NCBI GenBank assembly: GCA_037013495.1
Contig: CM072810.1
Span: 69,727,449-69,791,448 of the forward strand
Direction: 5' to 3'
DNA: 64,000 nt
Source of the DNA: Hippophae tibetana
Lineage: Eukaryota; Streptophyta; Magnoliopsida; Rosales; Elaeagnaceae
In this document: positions 40,306-53,300 of the stretch, one piece after another
Position numbering within the stretch: the stretch's first letter is position 1
Layout: the number at the start of each line of letters is the position of its first letter
Position numbers and translations under genes: made by a program
Notes under the pieces: model-generated
The model's input: only the letters and a program-made list of their open reading frames with translations
The model's database searches: none
What the model was told of the DNA's origin: nothing

Positions 40306-43041
40306 TAAAGTTTTCGTCGCACCTATTCCGTATTTTTTGCTATCATTTTTTTTAAATGCCACTACAAGAGCGATTGAGTTAATGTCCAAGAGTGTGTTTA
40401 AAAATATTCAAATGTTCTCAATATCCAAAAAATATTGTCAAGATCATACAAATATTCCCATGATCCTTCACAATTGACACATTGGAAATATGAAATGGAA
40501 AGATTAATTTTGCTTGCAATTATTTTTGTTTTATTTAATTATGGGCCTTTTATGTTTAGCGATTTTGTTTGTACGGAATTGTGGAATGTAATTTGTCTTT
40601 TTAATCATAAGTATTTTTATGCTTTTATTATTTACGGATGGATTAAGCACATTTCACAACTAAAATCCCCACTAAGGTTGCATTACGTCTATGGTTTTGT
40701 TGCTTATATAAGAAAACAATCACCATGTGATGGAGGAACAATTGGTATAATTAATGAAAATATATTTAGGAAGCTTTGTAATTTTCTTCCGTTGGTTCTA
40801 GATGGATTTCCAGGATTCGAAACATCAAAGTTCGTGATCATTATTTTTTGGCATAAAAAAGATGGAGTTTTAGGGACATATTGATGTTGTTTTCGTTTGT
40901 GTACATCATTTCGTACTTCTTTTATAAATCTTCGTCTCTTATTATTGATCTTTATTTCTACGCTCAATAAATCTTTGTTCTTCATAAAAAACATTGTAGG
41001 AAATAGAAGATGGGTTCTACTGTTTATAGTTTTAAAAAAGAACATTTCATATAACAGATTTCGAACTTTACATGGCCATAACTTTTTAGTCGGGTGTCGA
41101 AGTTTTTATTTTAATATATCAAATCAAAGCTTGTAAAGATTCCTTTAATCAGACCATCGCTTGTGTAAGAATATCATTTTTGAAATCAAATTCCACCATT
41201 TACATCACCTACTGAGAGTTTAATGTTTTAGTCGCACCTATTCCGTGTTTTTTGCTTTTGGTTTTTTTAAATGCCACTACAAGAGCAATTGAGTTAATGT
41301 CCAGGAGTGTGTTTAAAAATATTCAAATGTTCTCAATATCCAAAAGATATTGTCAAGATCATACAAATATTCCCATGATCCTTCACAATTGACAGATTGG
41401 GAATATCAAATGGAAAGATTAATTTTGCTTGCAATTATTTTTGTTTTATTTAATTATGGGCCTTTTATGTTTAGCGATTTTGTTTGTATCGAATTGTGGA
41501 ATGTAATTTGTCTTTTTAATCATAAGTATTTTTATGCTTTTATTATTTACGGATGGATTAAGCACATTTCACAACTAAATATCTCCACTAAGGTTGCATT
41601 ACGTCTATGGTTTTGTTGCTTATATAAGAAAACAATCACCATGTGATGGAGGAACAATTGGTATAATTAATGGAAATATATTTAGGAGGCTTTGTGCTTT
41701 TCTTCCATTGGTTATAGATGGATTTCCAGGATTTGAAACATCAAAGGTCGTGATCATTATTTTTTGGCATAAAAAAGATGGAGTTTTAGGGACTTATTGA
41801 TGTTGTTTTCGTTTGTGGACTTCATTTCGTACTTCTTTTATAAATCTTCGTCTCTTATTCTTGATCTTTATTTCTACGCTCAATAAATCTTTGTTCTTCA
41901 TAAAAAACATTGTAGGAAATAGAAGATGGGTTCTACTGTTTTTAGTTTTAAAAAAGAACATTTCATATAACAGATTTCGAACTTTACATGGCCATAACTT
42001 TTTAGTCGGGTGTCGAAGTTTTTATTTTAATATATCAAATCAAAGCTTGTAAAGATTCCTTTAATCAGACCATCGCTTGTGTAAGAATATCATTTTTGAA
42101 ATCAAATTCCACCATTTACGTCACCTACTGAGAGTTTAAAGTTTTAGTCGCACCTATTCCGTGTTTTTTGCTTTTGGTTTTTTTAAATGCCACTACAAGA
42201 GCAATTGAGTTAATGTCCAAGAGTGTGTTTAAAAATATTCAAATGTTCTCAATATCCAAAAGATATTGTCAAGATCATACAAATATTCCCATGATCCTTC
42301 ACAATTGACAGATTGGGAATATCAAATGGAAAGATTAATTTTGCTTGCAATTATTTTTGTTTTATTTAATTATGGGCCTTTTATGTTTAGCGATTTTGTT
42401 TGTATCGAATTGTGGAATGTAATTTGTCTTTTTAATCATAAGTATTTTTATGCTTTTATTATTTAGGGATGGATTAAGCACATTTCACAACTAAATATCC
42501 CCACTAAGGTTGCATTACGTCTATGGTTTTGTTGCTTATATAAGAAAACAATCACCATGTGATGGAGGAACAATTGGTATAATTAATGAAAATATATTTA
42601 GGAGGCTTTATGCTTTTCTTCCATTGGTTCTAGATGGATTTCCAGGATTCGAAACATCAAAGGTCGTGATCATTATTTTTTGGCATAAAAAAGATGGACT
42701 TTTAGGGACTTATTCATGTTGTTTTCGTTTGTGGACTTCATTTCGTAAATCTTCGTCTCTTATTCTTGATCTTTATTTCTACGCTCAATAAATCTTTGTT
42801 CTTCATAAAATAAATTGTAGGAAATAGAAGATGGGTTCTACTGTTTATAGTTTTAAAAAAGAACATTTCATATAACAGATTTCGAACTTTACATGGCCAT
42901 AACATTTTAGTCGGGTGTCGAAGTTTTTATTTTAATATATCAAATCAAAGCTTGTAAAGATTCCTTTAATCAGACCATCGCTTGTGTAAGAATATCATTT
43001 TTGAAATCAAATTCTACCATTTACATCACCTACTGAGAGTT
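40306..43041. repeat. Monomers M45-M47 (C, A, A with deletion)
   Basis: M45 (40306) is class C with GTAATTTTCTTCCG and TTTGTGTACATC. M46 (41221) is A with TTAATGGAAATATA and ATATCTCCACTAAGG. M47 (42137, 905 bp) is A with the 11-bp deletion at about 42744-42751, and ends in a C-like stretch (CATTTCATATAACAG). Confidence 0.85.
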
Positions 43042-44875
43042 TAATGTTTTAGTCGCACCTATTCCGTGTTTTTTGCTTTTGGTTTTTTTAAATGCCACTA
43101 CAAGAGCAATTGAGTTAATGACCAAGAGTGTGTTTAAAAATATTCAAATGTTCTCAATATCCAAAAGATATTGTCAAGATCATACAAATATTCCCATGAT
43201 CCTTCACAATTGACAGATTGGGAATATCAAATGGAAAGATTAATTTTGCTTGCAATTATTTTTGTTTTATTGAATTATGGGCCTTCTATGTTTATCGATT
43301 TTGTTTTGAATGGAATTGTGGAATTTAATTTGTCTTATTTATCATAAGTATTTTTATGCTTTTATTATTTACGGATGGATTAAGCACATATCACAACTAA
43401 ATATCCCCACTAAGGTTGCATTACGTCTATGGTTTTGTTGCTTATATAAGAAAACAATCACCATGTGATGGAGGAACAATTGGTATAATTGATGAAAATA
43501 TATTTAGGAGGCTTTGTGCTTTTCTTCCATTGGTTATAGATGGATTTCCAGGATTCGAAACATCAAAGTTCGTGATCATTATTTTTTGGCATAAAAAAGA
43601 TGGAGTTTTAGGGACATATTGATGTTGTTTTCGTTTGTGGACATCATTTCGTACTTCTTTTATAAATCTTCGTCTCTTATTATTGATCTTTATTTCTACG
43701 CTCAATAAATCTTTGTTCTTCATAAAAAACATTGTAGGAAATAGAAGATGGGTTCTACTGTTTATAGTTTTAAAAAAGAACATTTCATATAATAGATTTC
43801 GAACTTTACATGGCCATAACTTTTTAGTCGGGTGTCGAAGTTTTTATTTTAATATATCAAATCAAAGCTTGTAAAGATTCCTTTAATCAGACCATCGCTT
43901 GTGTAACAATATCATTTTTGAAATCAAATTCCACCATTTACATCACCTACTGAGAGTTTAATGTTTTAGTCGCACCTATTCCGTGTTTTTTGCTTTTGGT
44001 TTTTTTAAATGCCACTACAAGAGCAATTGAGTTAATGTCCAAGAGTGTGTTTAAAAATATTCAAATATTCTCAATATCCAAAAGATATTGTCAAGATCAT
44101 ACAAATATTCCCATGATCCTTCACAATTGACAGATTGGGAATATCAAATGGAAAGATTAATTTTGCTTGCAATTATTTTTGTTTTATTGAATTATGGGCC
44201 TTCTATGTTTATCGATTTTGTTTTGAATGGAATTGTGGAATTTAATTTGTCTTATTTATCATAAGTATTTTTATGCTTTTATTATTTACGGATGGATTAA
44301 GCACATATCACAACTAAATATCCCCACTAAGGTTGCATTACGTCTATGGTTTTGTTGCTTATATAAGAAAACAATCACCATGTGATGGAGGAACAATTGG
44401 TATAATTGATGAAAATATATTTAGGAGGCTTTGTGCTTTTCTTCCATTGGTTATAGATGGATTTCCAGGATTCGAAACATCAAAGTTCGTGATCATTATT
44501 TTTTGGCATAAAAAAGATGGAGTTTTAGGGACATATTGATGTTGTTTTCGTTTGTGGACATCATTTCGTACTTCTTTTATAAATCTTCGTCTCTTATTAT
44601 TGATCTTTATTTCTACGCTCAATAAATCTTTGTTCTTCATAAAAAACATTGTAGGAAATAGAAGATGGGTTCTACTGTTTATAGTTTTAAAAAAGAACAT
44701 TTCATATAACAGATTTCGAACTTTACATGGCCATAACTTTTTAGTCGGGTGTCGAAGTTTTTATTTTAATATATCAAATCAAAGCTTGTAAAGATTCCTT
44801 TAATCAGACCATCGCTTGTGTAAGAATATCATTTTTGAAATCAAATTCCACCATATACATCACCTACTGAGAGTT
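43042..44875. repeat. Near-identical duplication of a three-class mosaic monomer (M48 and M49)
   Basis: Two adjacent 917-bp monomers differ at only a few sites by eye (GTTAATGACC against GTTAATGTCC, ATATTC against ATGTTC, GTAACAATATC against GTAAGAATATC, AATAG against AACAG). Each is a three-part mosaic: class A to TTTTGCTTGC, class B from TATTGAATTATGGGCC through ATATCACAAC, and class C-like from AATTGATGAAAATA to GGGACATATTG. The identical breakpoints show that the mosaic formed first and was then duplicated. Confidence 0.88.
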
Positions 44876-47800
44876 TAATGTTTTAGTCGCACCTATTCCG
44901 TGTTTTTTGCTTTTGGTTTTTTTAAATGCCACTACAAGAGCAATTGAGTTAATGTCCAAGAGTGTGTTTAAAAATATTCAAATGTTCTCAATATCCAAAA
45001 GATATTGTCAAGATCATACAAATATTCCCATGATCCTTCACAATTGACAGATTGGGAATATCAAATGGAAAGATTAATTTTGCTTGCAATTATTTTTGTT
45101 TTATTGAATTATGTGCCTTCTATGTTTATCGATTTTGTTTTGAATGGAATTGTGGAATTTAATTTGTCTTATTTATCATAAGTATTTTTATGCTTTTATT
45201 ATTTACGGATGGATTAAGCACATATCACAACTAAATATCCCCACTAAGGTTGCATTACGTCTATGGTTTTGTTGCTTATATAAGAAAACAAAAACCTTGT
45301 GATGGAGGAACAATTGGTATAATTAATGATAATATATTTTAGGAAGCTTTGTACTTTTCTTCCTTTGGTTCTAGATGGATTTCCAAGATTCGAAACATCA
45401 TTGGTCGTGATCATTATTTTTTGGCATCAAAAGGATGGAGTTTTAGGGACTTATTGATGTTGTTTTTGTTTGTGGACTTCATTTCGTAGTTCCTTTTTCA
45501 ATCTTCATCTCTTATTCTTGATCTTTATTTCTACGCTCAATAAATCTTTGTTCTTCATAAAAAATATTGTAGGAAATAGAAGATGGGTTCTACTGTTTAT
45601 AGTATTAAAAAAGAACATTTCATAAAACAGATTCCGAACTTTATATGGCCATAACTTTTTATTCGGGTGTCGAAGCTTTTAATATAATATATCAAATCAA
45701 AGCTTGTAAAGATTCCTTTAATCAGAGCATCGCATGCGTAAGAATATTATTTTTTGAAATCAAATTCCACCATTTATATCACCTACCGAAAGTTTAAAGT
45801 TTTCTTCGCACCTATTCCGTATTTTTTGCTATCGTTTTTTTTAAATGCCACTACAAGAGCGATTTAGTTAATGTCCAAGAGTGTGTTTAAAAATATTCAA
45901 ATGTTCTCAATATCCAAAAAATATTGTCAAGATCATACAAATATTCCCAAGATCCTTCACAATTGACAGATTGGAAATATGAAATGGAAAGATTAATTTT
46001 GCTTGCAATTATTTTTGTTTTATTTAATTATGGGCCTTTTATGTTTAGCGATTTTGTTTGTACGGAATTGTGGAATCTAATTTTTCTTTTTAATCATTAG
46101 TATTTTTATGCTTTTATTATTTACGGATGGATTAAGCACATTTCACAACTAAAATCCCCACTAAGGTTGCATTACGTCTATGGTTTTGTTGCTTATATAA
46201 GAAAACAATCACCATGTGATGGAGGAACAATTGGTATAATTAATGAAAATATATTTAGGAAGCTTTGTACTTTTCTTCCATTGGTTCTAGATGGATTTCC
46301 AGGTTTCGAAACATCAAAGTTCGTGATCATTATTTTTTGGCATAAAAAAGATGGAGTTTTAGGGACATATTGATGTTGTTTTCGTTTGTGGACATCATTT
46401 CGTACTTCTTTTATAAATCTTCGTCTCTTATTCTTGATCTTTATTTCTACGCTCAATAAATCTTTGTTCTTCATAAAAAACATTGTAGGAAATAGAAGAC
46501 GGGTTCTACTGTTTATAGTTTTAAAAAAGAACATTTCATAAAACAGATTTTTAACTTTACATGGCCATAACTTTTTAGTCGGGTGTCGAAGTTTTTATTT
46601 TAATATATCAAATCAAAGCTTGTAAAGATTCCTTTAATCAGACCATCGCTTGTGTAAGAATATCATTTTTGAAATCAAATTCCACCATTTACATCACCTA
46701 CTGAGAGTTTAATGTTTTAGTCGCACCTATTCCGTGTTTTTTGCTTTTGGTTTTTTTAAATGCCACTACAAGAGCAATTGAGTTAATGTCCAAGAGTGTG
46801 TTTAAAAATATTCAAATGTTCTCAATATCCAAAAGATATTGTCAAGATCATACAAATATTCCCATGATCCTTCACAATTGACAGATTGGGAATATCAAAT
46901 GGAAAGATTAATTTTGCTTGCAATTATTTTTGTTTTATTTAATTATGGGCCTTTTATGTTTAGCGATTTTGTTTGTATCGAATTGTGGAATGTAATTTGT
47001 CTTTTTAATCATAAGTATTTTTATGCTTTTATTATTTAGGGATGGATTAAGCACATTTCACAACTAAATATCCCCACTAAGGTTGCATTACGTCTATGGT
47101 TTTGTTGCTTATATAAGAAAACAATCACCATGTGATGGAGGAACAATTGGTATAATTAATGAAAATATATTTAGGAGGCTTTATGCTTTTCTTCCATTGG
47201 TTCTAGATGGATTTCCAGGATTCGAAACATCAAAGGTCGTGATCATTATGTTTTGGCATAAAAAAGATGGACTTTTAGGGACTTATTCATGTTGTTTTCG
47301 TTTGTGGACTTCATTTCGTAATTCTTTTATAAATCTTCGTCTCTTATTCTTGATCTTTATTTCTACGCTCAATAAATCTTTGTTCTTCATAAAATAAATT
47401 GTAGGAAATAGAAGTTGGGTTCTACTGTTTATAGTTTTAAAAAAGAACATTTCATATAACAGATTTGGAACTTTACATGGCCATAACTTTTTAGTCGGGT
47501 GTCGAAGTTTTTATTTTAATATATCAAATCAAAGCTTGTAAAGATTCCTTTAATCAGACCATCGCTTGTGTAAGAATATCATTTTTGAAATGAAATTCCA
47601 CCATTTACATCACCTACTGAGAGTTTAATGTTTTAGTCGCACCTATTCCGTGTTTTTTGCTTTTGGTTTTTTTAAATGCCACTACAAGAGCAATTGAGTT
47701 AATGTCCAAGAGTGTGTTTAAAAATATTCAAATGTTCTCAATATCCAAAAGATATTGTCAAGATCATACAAATATTCCCATGATCCTTCACAATTGACAG

Positions 47801-50377
47801 ATTGGGAATATCAAATGGAAAGATTAATTTTGCTTGCAATTATTTTTGTTTTATTTAATTATTGGCCTTTTATGTTTAGCGATTTTGTTTGTATCGAATT
47901 GTGGAATGTAATTTGTCTTATTTATCATAAGCATTTTTATGCTTTTATTACTTACGGATGGATTAAGCATATATCACAACTAAATATCCCCACTAAGGTT
48001 GCATTACGTCTATGGTTTTGTTGCTTATATAAGAAAACAATCACCATGTGATGGAGGAACAATTGGTATAATTAATGAAAATATATTTAGGAGGCTTTGT
48101 GCTTTTCTTCCATTGGTTATAGATGGATTTCCAGGATTTGAAACATCAAAGGTCGTGATCATTATTTTTTGGCATAAAAAAGATGGAGTTTGAGGGACTT
48201 ATTGATGTTGTTTTCGTTTGTGGACTTCATTTCGTACTTCTTTTATAAATCTTCGTCTCTTATTCTTGATCTTTATTTCTACGCTCAATAAATCTTTGTT
48301 CTTCATAAAAAACATTGTAGGAAATAGAAGACGGGTTCTACTGTTTATATTTTTAAAAAATAACATTTCATAAAACACATTTCGAACTTTACATGGCCAT
48401 AACTTTTCAGTCGAGTGTCGAAGTTTTTATTATAATATATCAAATCGAAGCTTGTAATGATTCCTTTAATCAGAAAATCGCTTGTGTAAGAATATCATTT
48501 TTGAAATCAAATTCCACCATTTACGTCACCTACTGAGAGTTTAAAGTTTTAGTCGCACCTATTCCGTGTTTTTTGCTTTTGGTTTTTTTAAATGCCACTA
48601 CAAGAGCAATTGAATTAATGTCCAAGAGTGTGTTTAATAATATTCAAATGTTCTCAATATCCAAAAAATATTGTCTAGATCATACAAATATTCACATGAT
48701 CCTTCACAATTGACAGATTGGGAATATCAAATGGAAAGATTAATTTTGGAAGCAATTATTTTTTTTTATTGAATTATGTGCCTTTTATGTTTAGCGATTT
48801 TGTTTTGAACGGAATTGTGGAATTTAATTTGTCTTATTTATCATAAGTATTTTTATGTTTTTTTTATTTACGGATAGATTAAATACATTTCACAACTAAA
48901 TATCCCCACTAAGGTGGCATTACGTCTATGGTTTTGTTGCTTGTAAAAGAAAACAACAACCTTGTGATGGAGGAACGACTGGTATAATTAATGATAATAT
49001 ATTTTAGCAAGCTTTTTACTTTTCTTCCTTTGGTTCTAGATGGATTTCCAGGATTCGAAACATCAAAGGTCGTGATCATTATTTTTTGGCATCAAAAGGA
49101 TGGAGTTTTAGGGACTTATTGATGTTGTTTTCGTTTGTGGACTTCATTTCGTAGTTCTTTTATAAATCTTAGTCTCTTATTCTTGATCTTTATTTCTACG
49201 CTCAATAAATCTTTGTTCTTCATAAAAAAAATTGTAGGAAATAGAAGATGGGTTCCACTATTTATAGTATTAAAAAAGAACATTTCATAAAACATATTTC
49301 GAACATTACATGTCCATAACTTTTGACTCGGGTGTCGAAGTTTTTATTATAATATATCAAATCAAAGCTTGTAAAGATTCCTTTAATCAGACCATCGCTT
49401 GTGTAAGAATATTATTTTGGAAATCAAATTCCACCATTTACATCACCTATTGAGAGTTTAATGTTTTAGTCGCACCTATTCCGTGTTTTTTGCTTTTGGT
49501 TTTTTTAAATGCCACTACAAGAGCAATTGAATTAATGTCCAAGAGTGTGTTTAATAATATTCAAATGTTCTCAATATCCAAAAAATATTGTCTAGATCAT
49601 ACAAATATTCACATGATCCTTCACAATTGACAGATTGGGAATATCAAATGGAAAGATTAATTTTGGAAGCAATTATTTTTGTTTTATTGAATTATGTGCC
49701 TTTTATGTTTAGCGATTTTGTTTTGAACGGAATTGTGGAATTTAATTTGTCTTATTTATCATAAGTATTTTTATGCTTTTATTATTTACGGATGGATTAA
49801 GCACATATCACAACTAAATATCCCCACTAAGGTTGCATTACGTCTATGGTTTTGTTGCTTATATAAGAAAACAAAAACCTTGTGATGGAGGAACAATTGG
49901 TATAATTAATGATAATATATTTTAGGAAGCTTTGTACTTTTCTTCCTTTGGTTCTAGATGGATTTCCAAGATTCGAAACATCATTGGTCGTGATCATTAT
50001 TTTTTGGCATCAAAAGGATGGAGTTTTAGGGACTTATTGATGTTGTTTTTGTTTGTGGACTTCATTTCGTAGTTCCTTTTTCAATCTTCATCTCTTATTC
50101 TTGATCTTTATTTCTACGCTCAATAAATCTTTGTTCTTCATAAAAAATATTGTAGGAAATAGAAGATGGGTTCTACTGTTTATAGTATTAAAAAAGAACA
50201 TTTCATAAAACAGATTCCGAACTTTATATGGCCATAACTTTTTATTCGGGTGTCGAAGCTTTTAATATAATATATCAAATCAAAGCTTGTAAAGATTCCT
50301 TTAATCAGAGCATCGCATGCGTAAGAATATTATTTTTTGAAATCAAATTCCACCATTTATATCACCTACCGAAAGTT
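44876..50377. repeat. Monomers M50-M55 (B-rich, A and C copies)
   Basis: M50 (44876) starts like M48/M49 and becomes B. M51 (45795) is C. M52 (46710) and M53 (47626) are A and A'; M53 matches M43 at an offset of 9154 bp. M54 (48542) and M55 (49459) share GAATTAATGTCC, TTTAATAATATTC and ATTCACATGATCC and carry B markers. M54 is unusually diverged (TATGTTTTTTTTATTTACGG, TTGTAAAAGAAAAC, GGAACGACTGG). M50 and M55 share the right end TTTATTCGGGTG and ACCGAAAGTTTAAAG, 4583 bp apart. Confidence 0.82.
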
Positions 50378-53300
50378 TAAAGTTTTCTTCGCACCTATTC
50401 CGTATTTTTTGCTTTTGGTTTTTTTAAATGCCACTACAAGAGCAATTGAGTTTATGTCCAAGAGTGTGTTTAAAAATATTCAAATGTTCTCAATATCCAA
50501 AAGATATTGTCAAGATCATACAAATATTCCCATGATCCTTCACAATTGACAGATTGGGAATATCAAATGGAAAGATTAATTTTGCTTGCAATTATTTTTG
50601 TTTTATTTAATTATGGGCCTTTTATGTTTAGCGATTTTGTTTGTATCGAATTGTGGAATGTAATTTGTCTTTTTAATCATAAGTATTTTTATGCTTTTAT
50701 TATTTACGGATGGATTAAGCACATTTCACAACTAAATATCCCCACTAAGGTTGCATTACGTCTATGGTTTTGTTGCTTATATAAGAAAACAATCACCATG
50801 TGATGGAGGAACAATTGGTATAATTAATGAAAATATATTTAGGAAGCTTTGTACTTTTCTTCCCTTGGTTCTAGATGGATTTCCAGGATTCGAAACATCA
50901 AAGTTCGTGATCATTATTTTTTGGCATAAAAAAGATGGAGTTTTAGGGACATATTGAAGTTGTTTTCGTTTGTGGACATCATTTCGTACTTCTTTTATAA
51001 ATCTTCGTCTCTTATTATTGATCTTTATTTCTACGCTCAATAAATCTTTGTTCTTCATAAAAAACATTGTAGGAAATAGAAGATGGGTTCTACTGTTTAT
51101 AGTTTTAAAAAAGAACATTTCATATAACAGATTTCGAACTTTACATGGCCATAACTTTTTAGTCGGGTGTCGAAGTTTTTATTTTAATATATCAAATCAA
51201 AGCTTGTAAAGATTCCTTTAATCAGACCATCGCTTGTGGAAGAATATCATTTTTGAAATCAAATCCCACCATTTACATCACCTAATGAGAGTTTAATGTT
51301 TTAGTCGCACCTATTCCGTGTTTTTTGCTTTTGGTTTTTTTAAATGCCACTACAAGAGCAATTGAGTTTATGTTCAAGAGTGTGTTTAAAAATATTCAAA
51401 TGTTCTCAATATCCAAAAGATATTGTCAAGATCATACAAATATTCCCATGATCCTTCACAATTGACAGATTGGGAATATCAACTGGAAAGATTAATTTTG
51501 CTTGCAATTATTTTTGTTTTATTTAATTATGGGCCTTTTATGTTTAGCGATTTTGTTTGTATCGAATTGTGGAATGTAATTTGTCTTTTTAATCATAAGT
51601 ATTTTTATGCTTTTATTATTTACGGATGGATTAAGCACATTTCACAACTAAATATCCCCACTAAGGTTGCATTACGTCTATGGTTTTGTTGCTTATATAA
51701 GAAAACAATCACCATGTGATGGAGGAACAATTGGTATAATTAATGAAAATATATTTAGGAAGCTTTGTAATTTTCTTCCGTTGGTTCTAGATGGATTTCC
51801 AGGATTCGAAACATCAAAGTTCGTGATCATTATTTTTTGGCATAAAAAAGATGGAGTTTTAGGGACATATTGATGTTGTTTTCGTTTGTGGACATCATTT
51901 CGTACTTCTTTTATAAATCTTCGTCTCTTATTATTGATCTTTATTTCTACGCTCAATAAATCTTTGTTCTTCATAAAAAACATTGTAGGAAATAGAAGAT
52001 GGGTTCTACTGTTTATAGTTTTAAAAAAGAACATTTCATATAACAGATTTCGAACTTTACATGGCCATAACTTTTTAGTCGGGTGTCGAAGTTTTTATTT
52101 TAATATATCAAATCAAAGCTTGTAAAGATTCCTTTAATCAGACCATCGCTTGTGTTAGAATATCATTTTTGAAATCAAATTCCACCATTTACATCACCTA
52201 CTGAGAGTTTAATGTTTTAGTCGCACCTATTCCGTGTTTTTTGCTTTTGGTTTTTTTAAATGCCACTACAAGAGCAATTGAGTTAATGACCAAGAGTGTG
52301 TTTAAAAATATTCAAATGTTCTCAATATCCAAAAGATATTGTCAAGATCATACAAATATTCCCATGATCCTTCACAATTGACAGATTGGGAATATCAAAT
52401 GGAAAGATTAATTTTGCTTGCAATTATTTTTGTTTTATTTAATTATGGGCCTTTTATGTTTAGCGATTTTGTTTGTATCGAATTGTGGAATGTAATTTGT
52501 ATTTTTAATCATAAGTATTTTTATGCTTTTATTATTTACGGATGGATTAAGCACATTTCATAACTAAATATCCCCACTAAGGTTGCATTACGTCTATGGT
52601 TTTGTTGCTTATATAAGAAAACAATCACCATGTGATGGAGGAACAATTGGTATAATTAATGAAAATATATTTAGGAGGCTTTGTGCTTTTCTTCCATTGG
52701 TTATAGATGGATTTCCAGGATTTGAAACATCAAAGGTCGTGATCATTATTTTTTGGCATTAAAAAAGATGGAGTTTTAGGGACTTATTGATGTTGTTTTC
52801 GTTTGTGGACTTCATTTCGTACTTCTTTTATAAATCTTCGTCTCTTATTCTTGATCTATATTTCTACGCTCAATAAATCTTTGTTCTTCATAAAAAACAT
52901 TGTAGGAAATAGAAGACGGGTTCTACTGTTTATATTTTGAAAAAATAACATTTCATAAAACACATTTCGAACTTTACATGGCCATAACTTTTTAGTCGGG
53001 TGTCGAAGTTTTTATTATAATATATCAAATCAAAGCTTGTAAAGATTCCTTTAATCAGAAAATCGCTTGTGTAAGAATATCATTTTTGAAATCAAATTCC
53101 ACCATTTACGTCACCTACTGAGAGTTTAAAGTTTTAGTCGCACCTATTCCGTGTTTTTTGCTTTTGGTTTTTTTAAATGCCACTACAAGAGCAATTGAGT
53201 TAATGTCCAATAGTGTGTTTAAAAATATTAAAATGTTCTCAATATCCAAAAAATATTGTCTAGATCATAAAAATATTCCCATGATCCTTCACAATTGACA

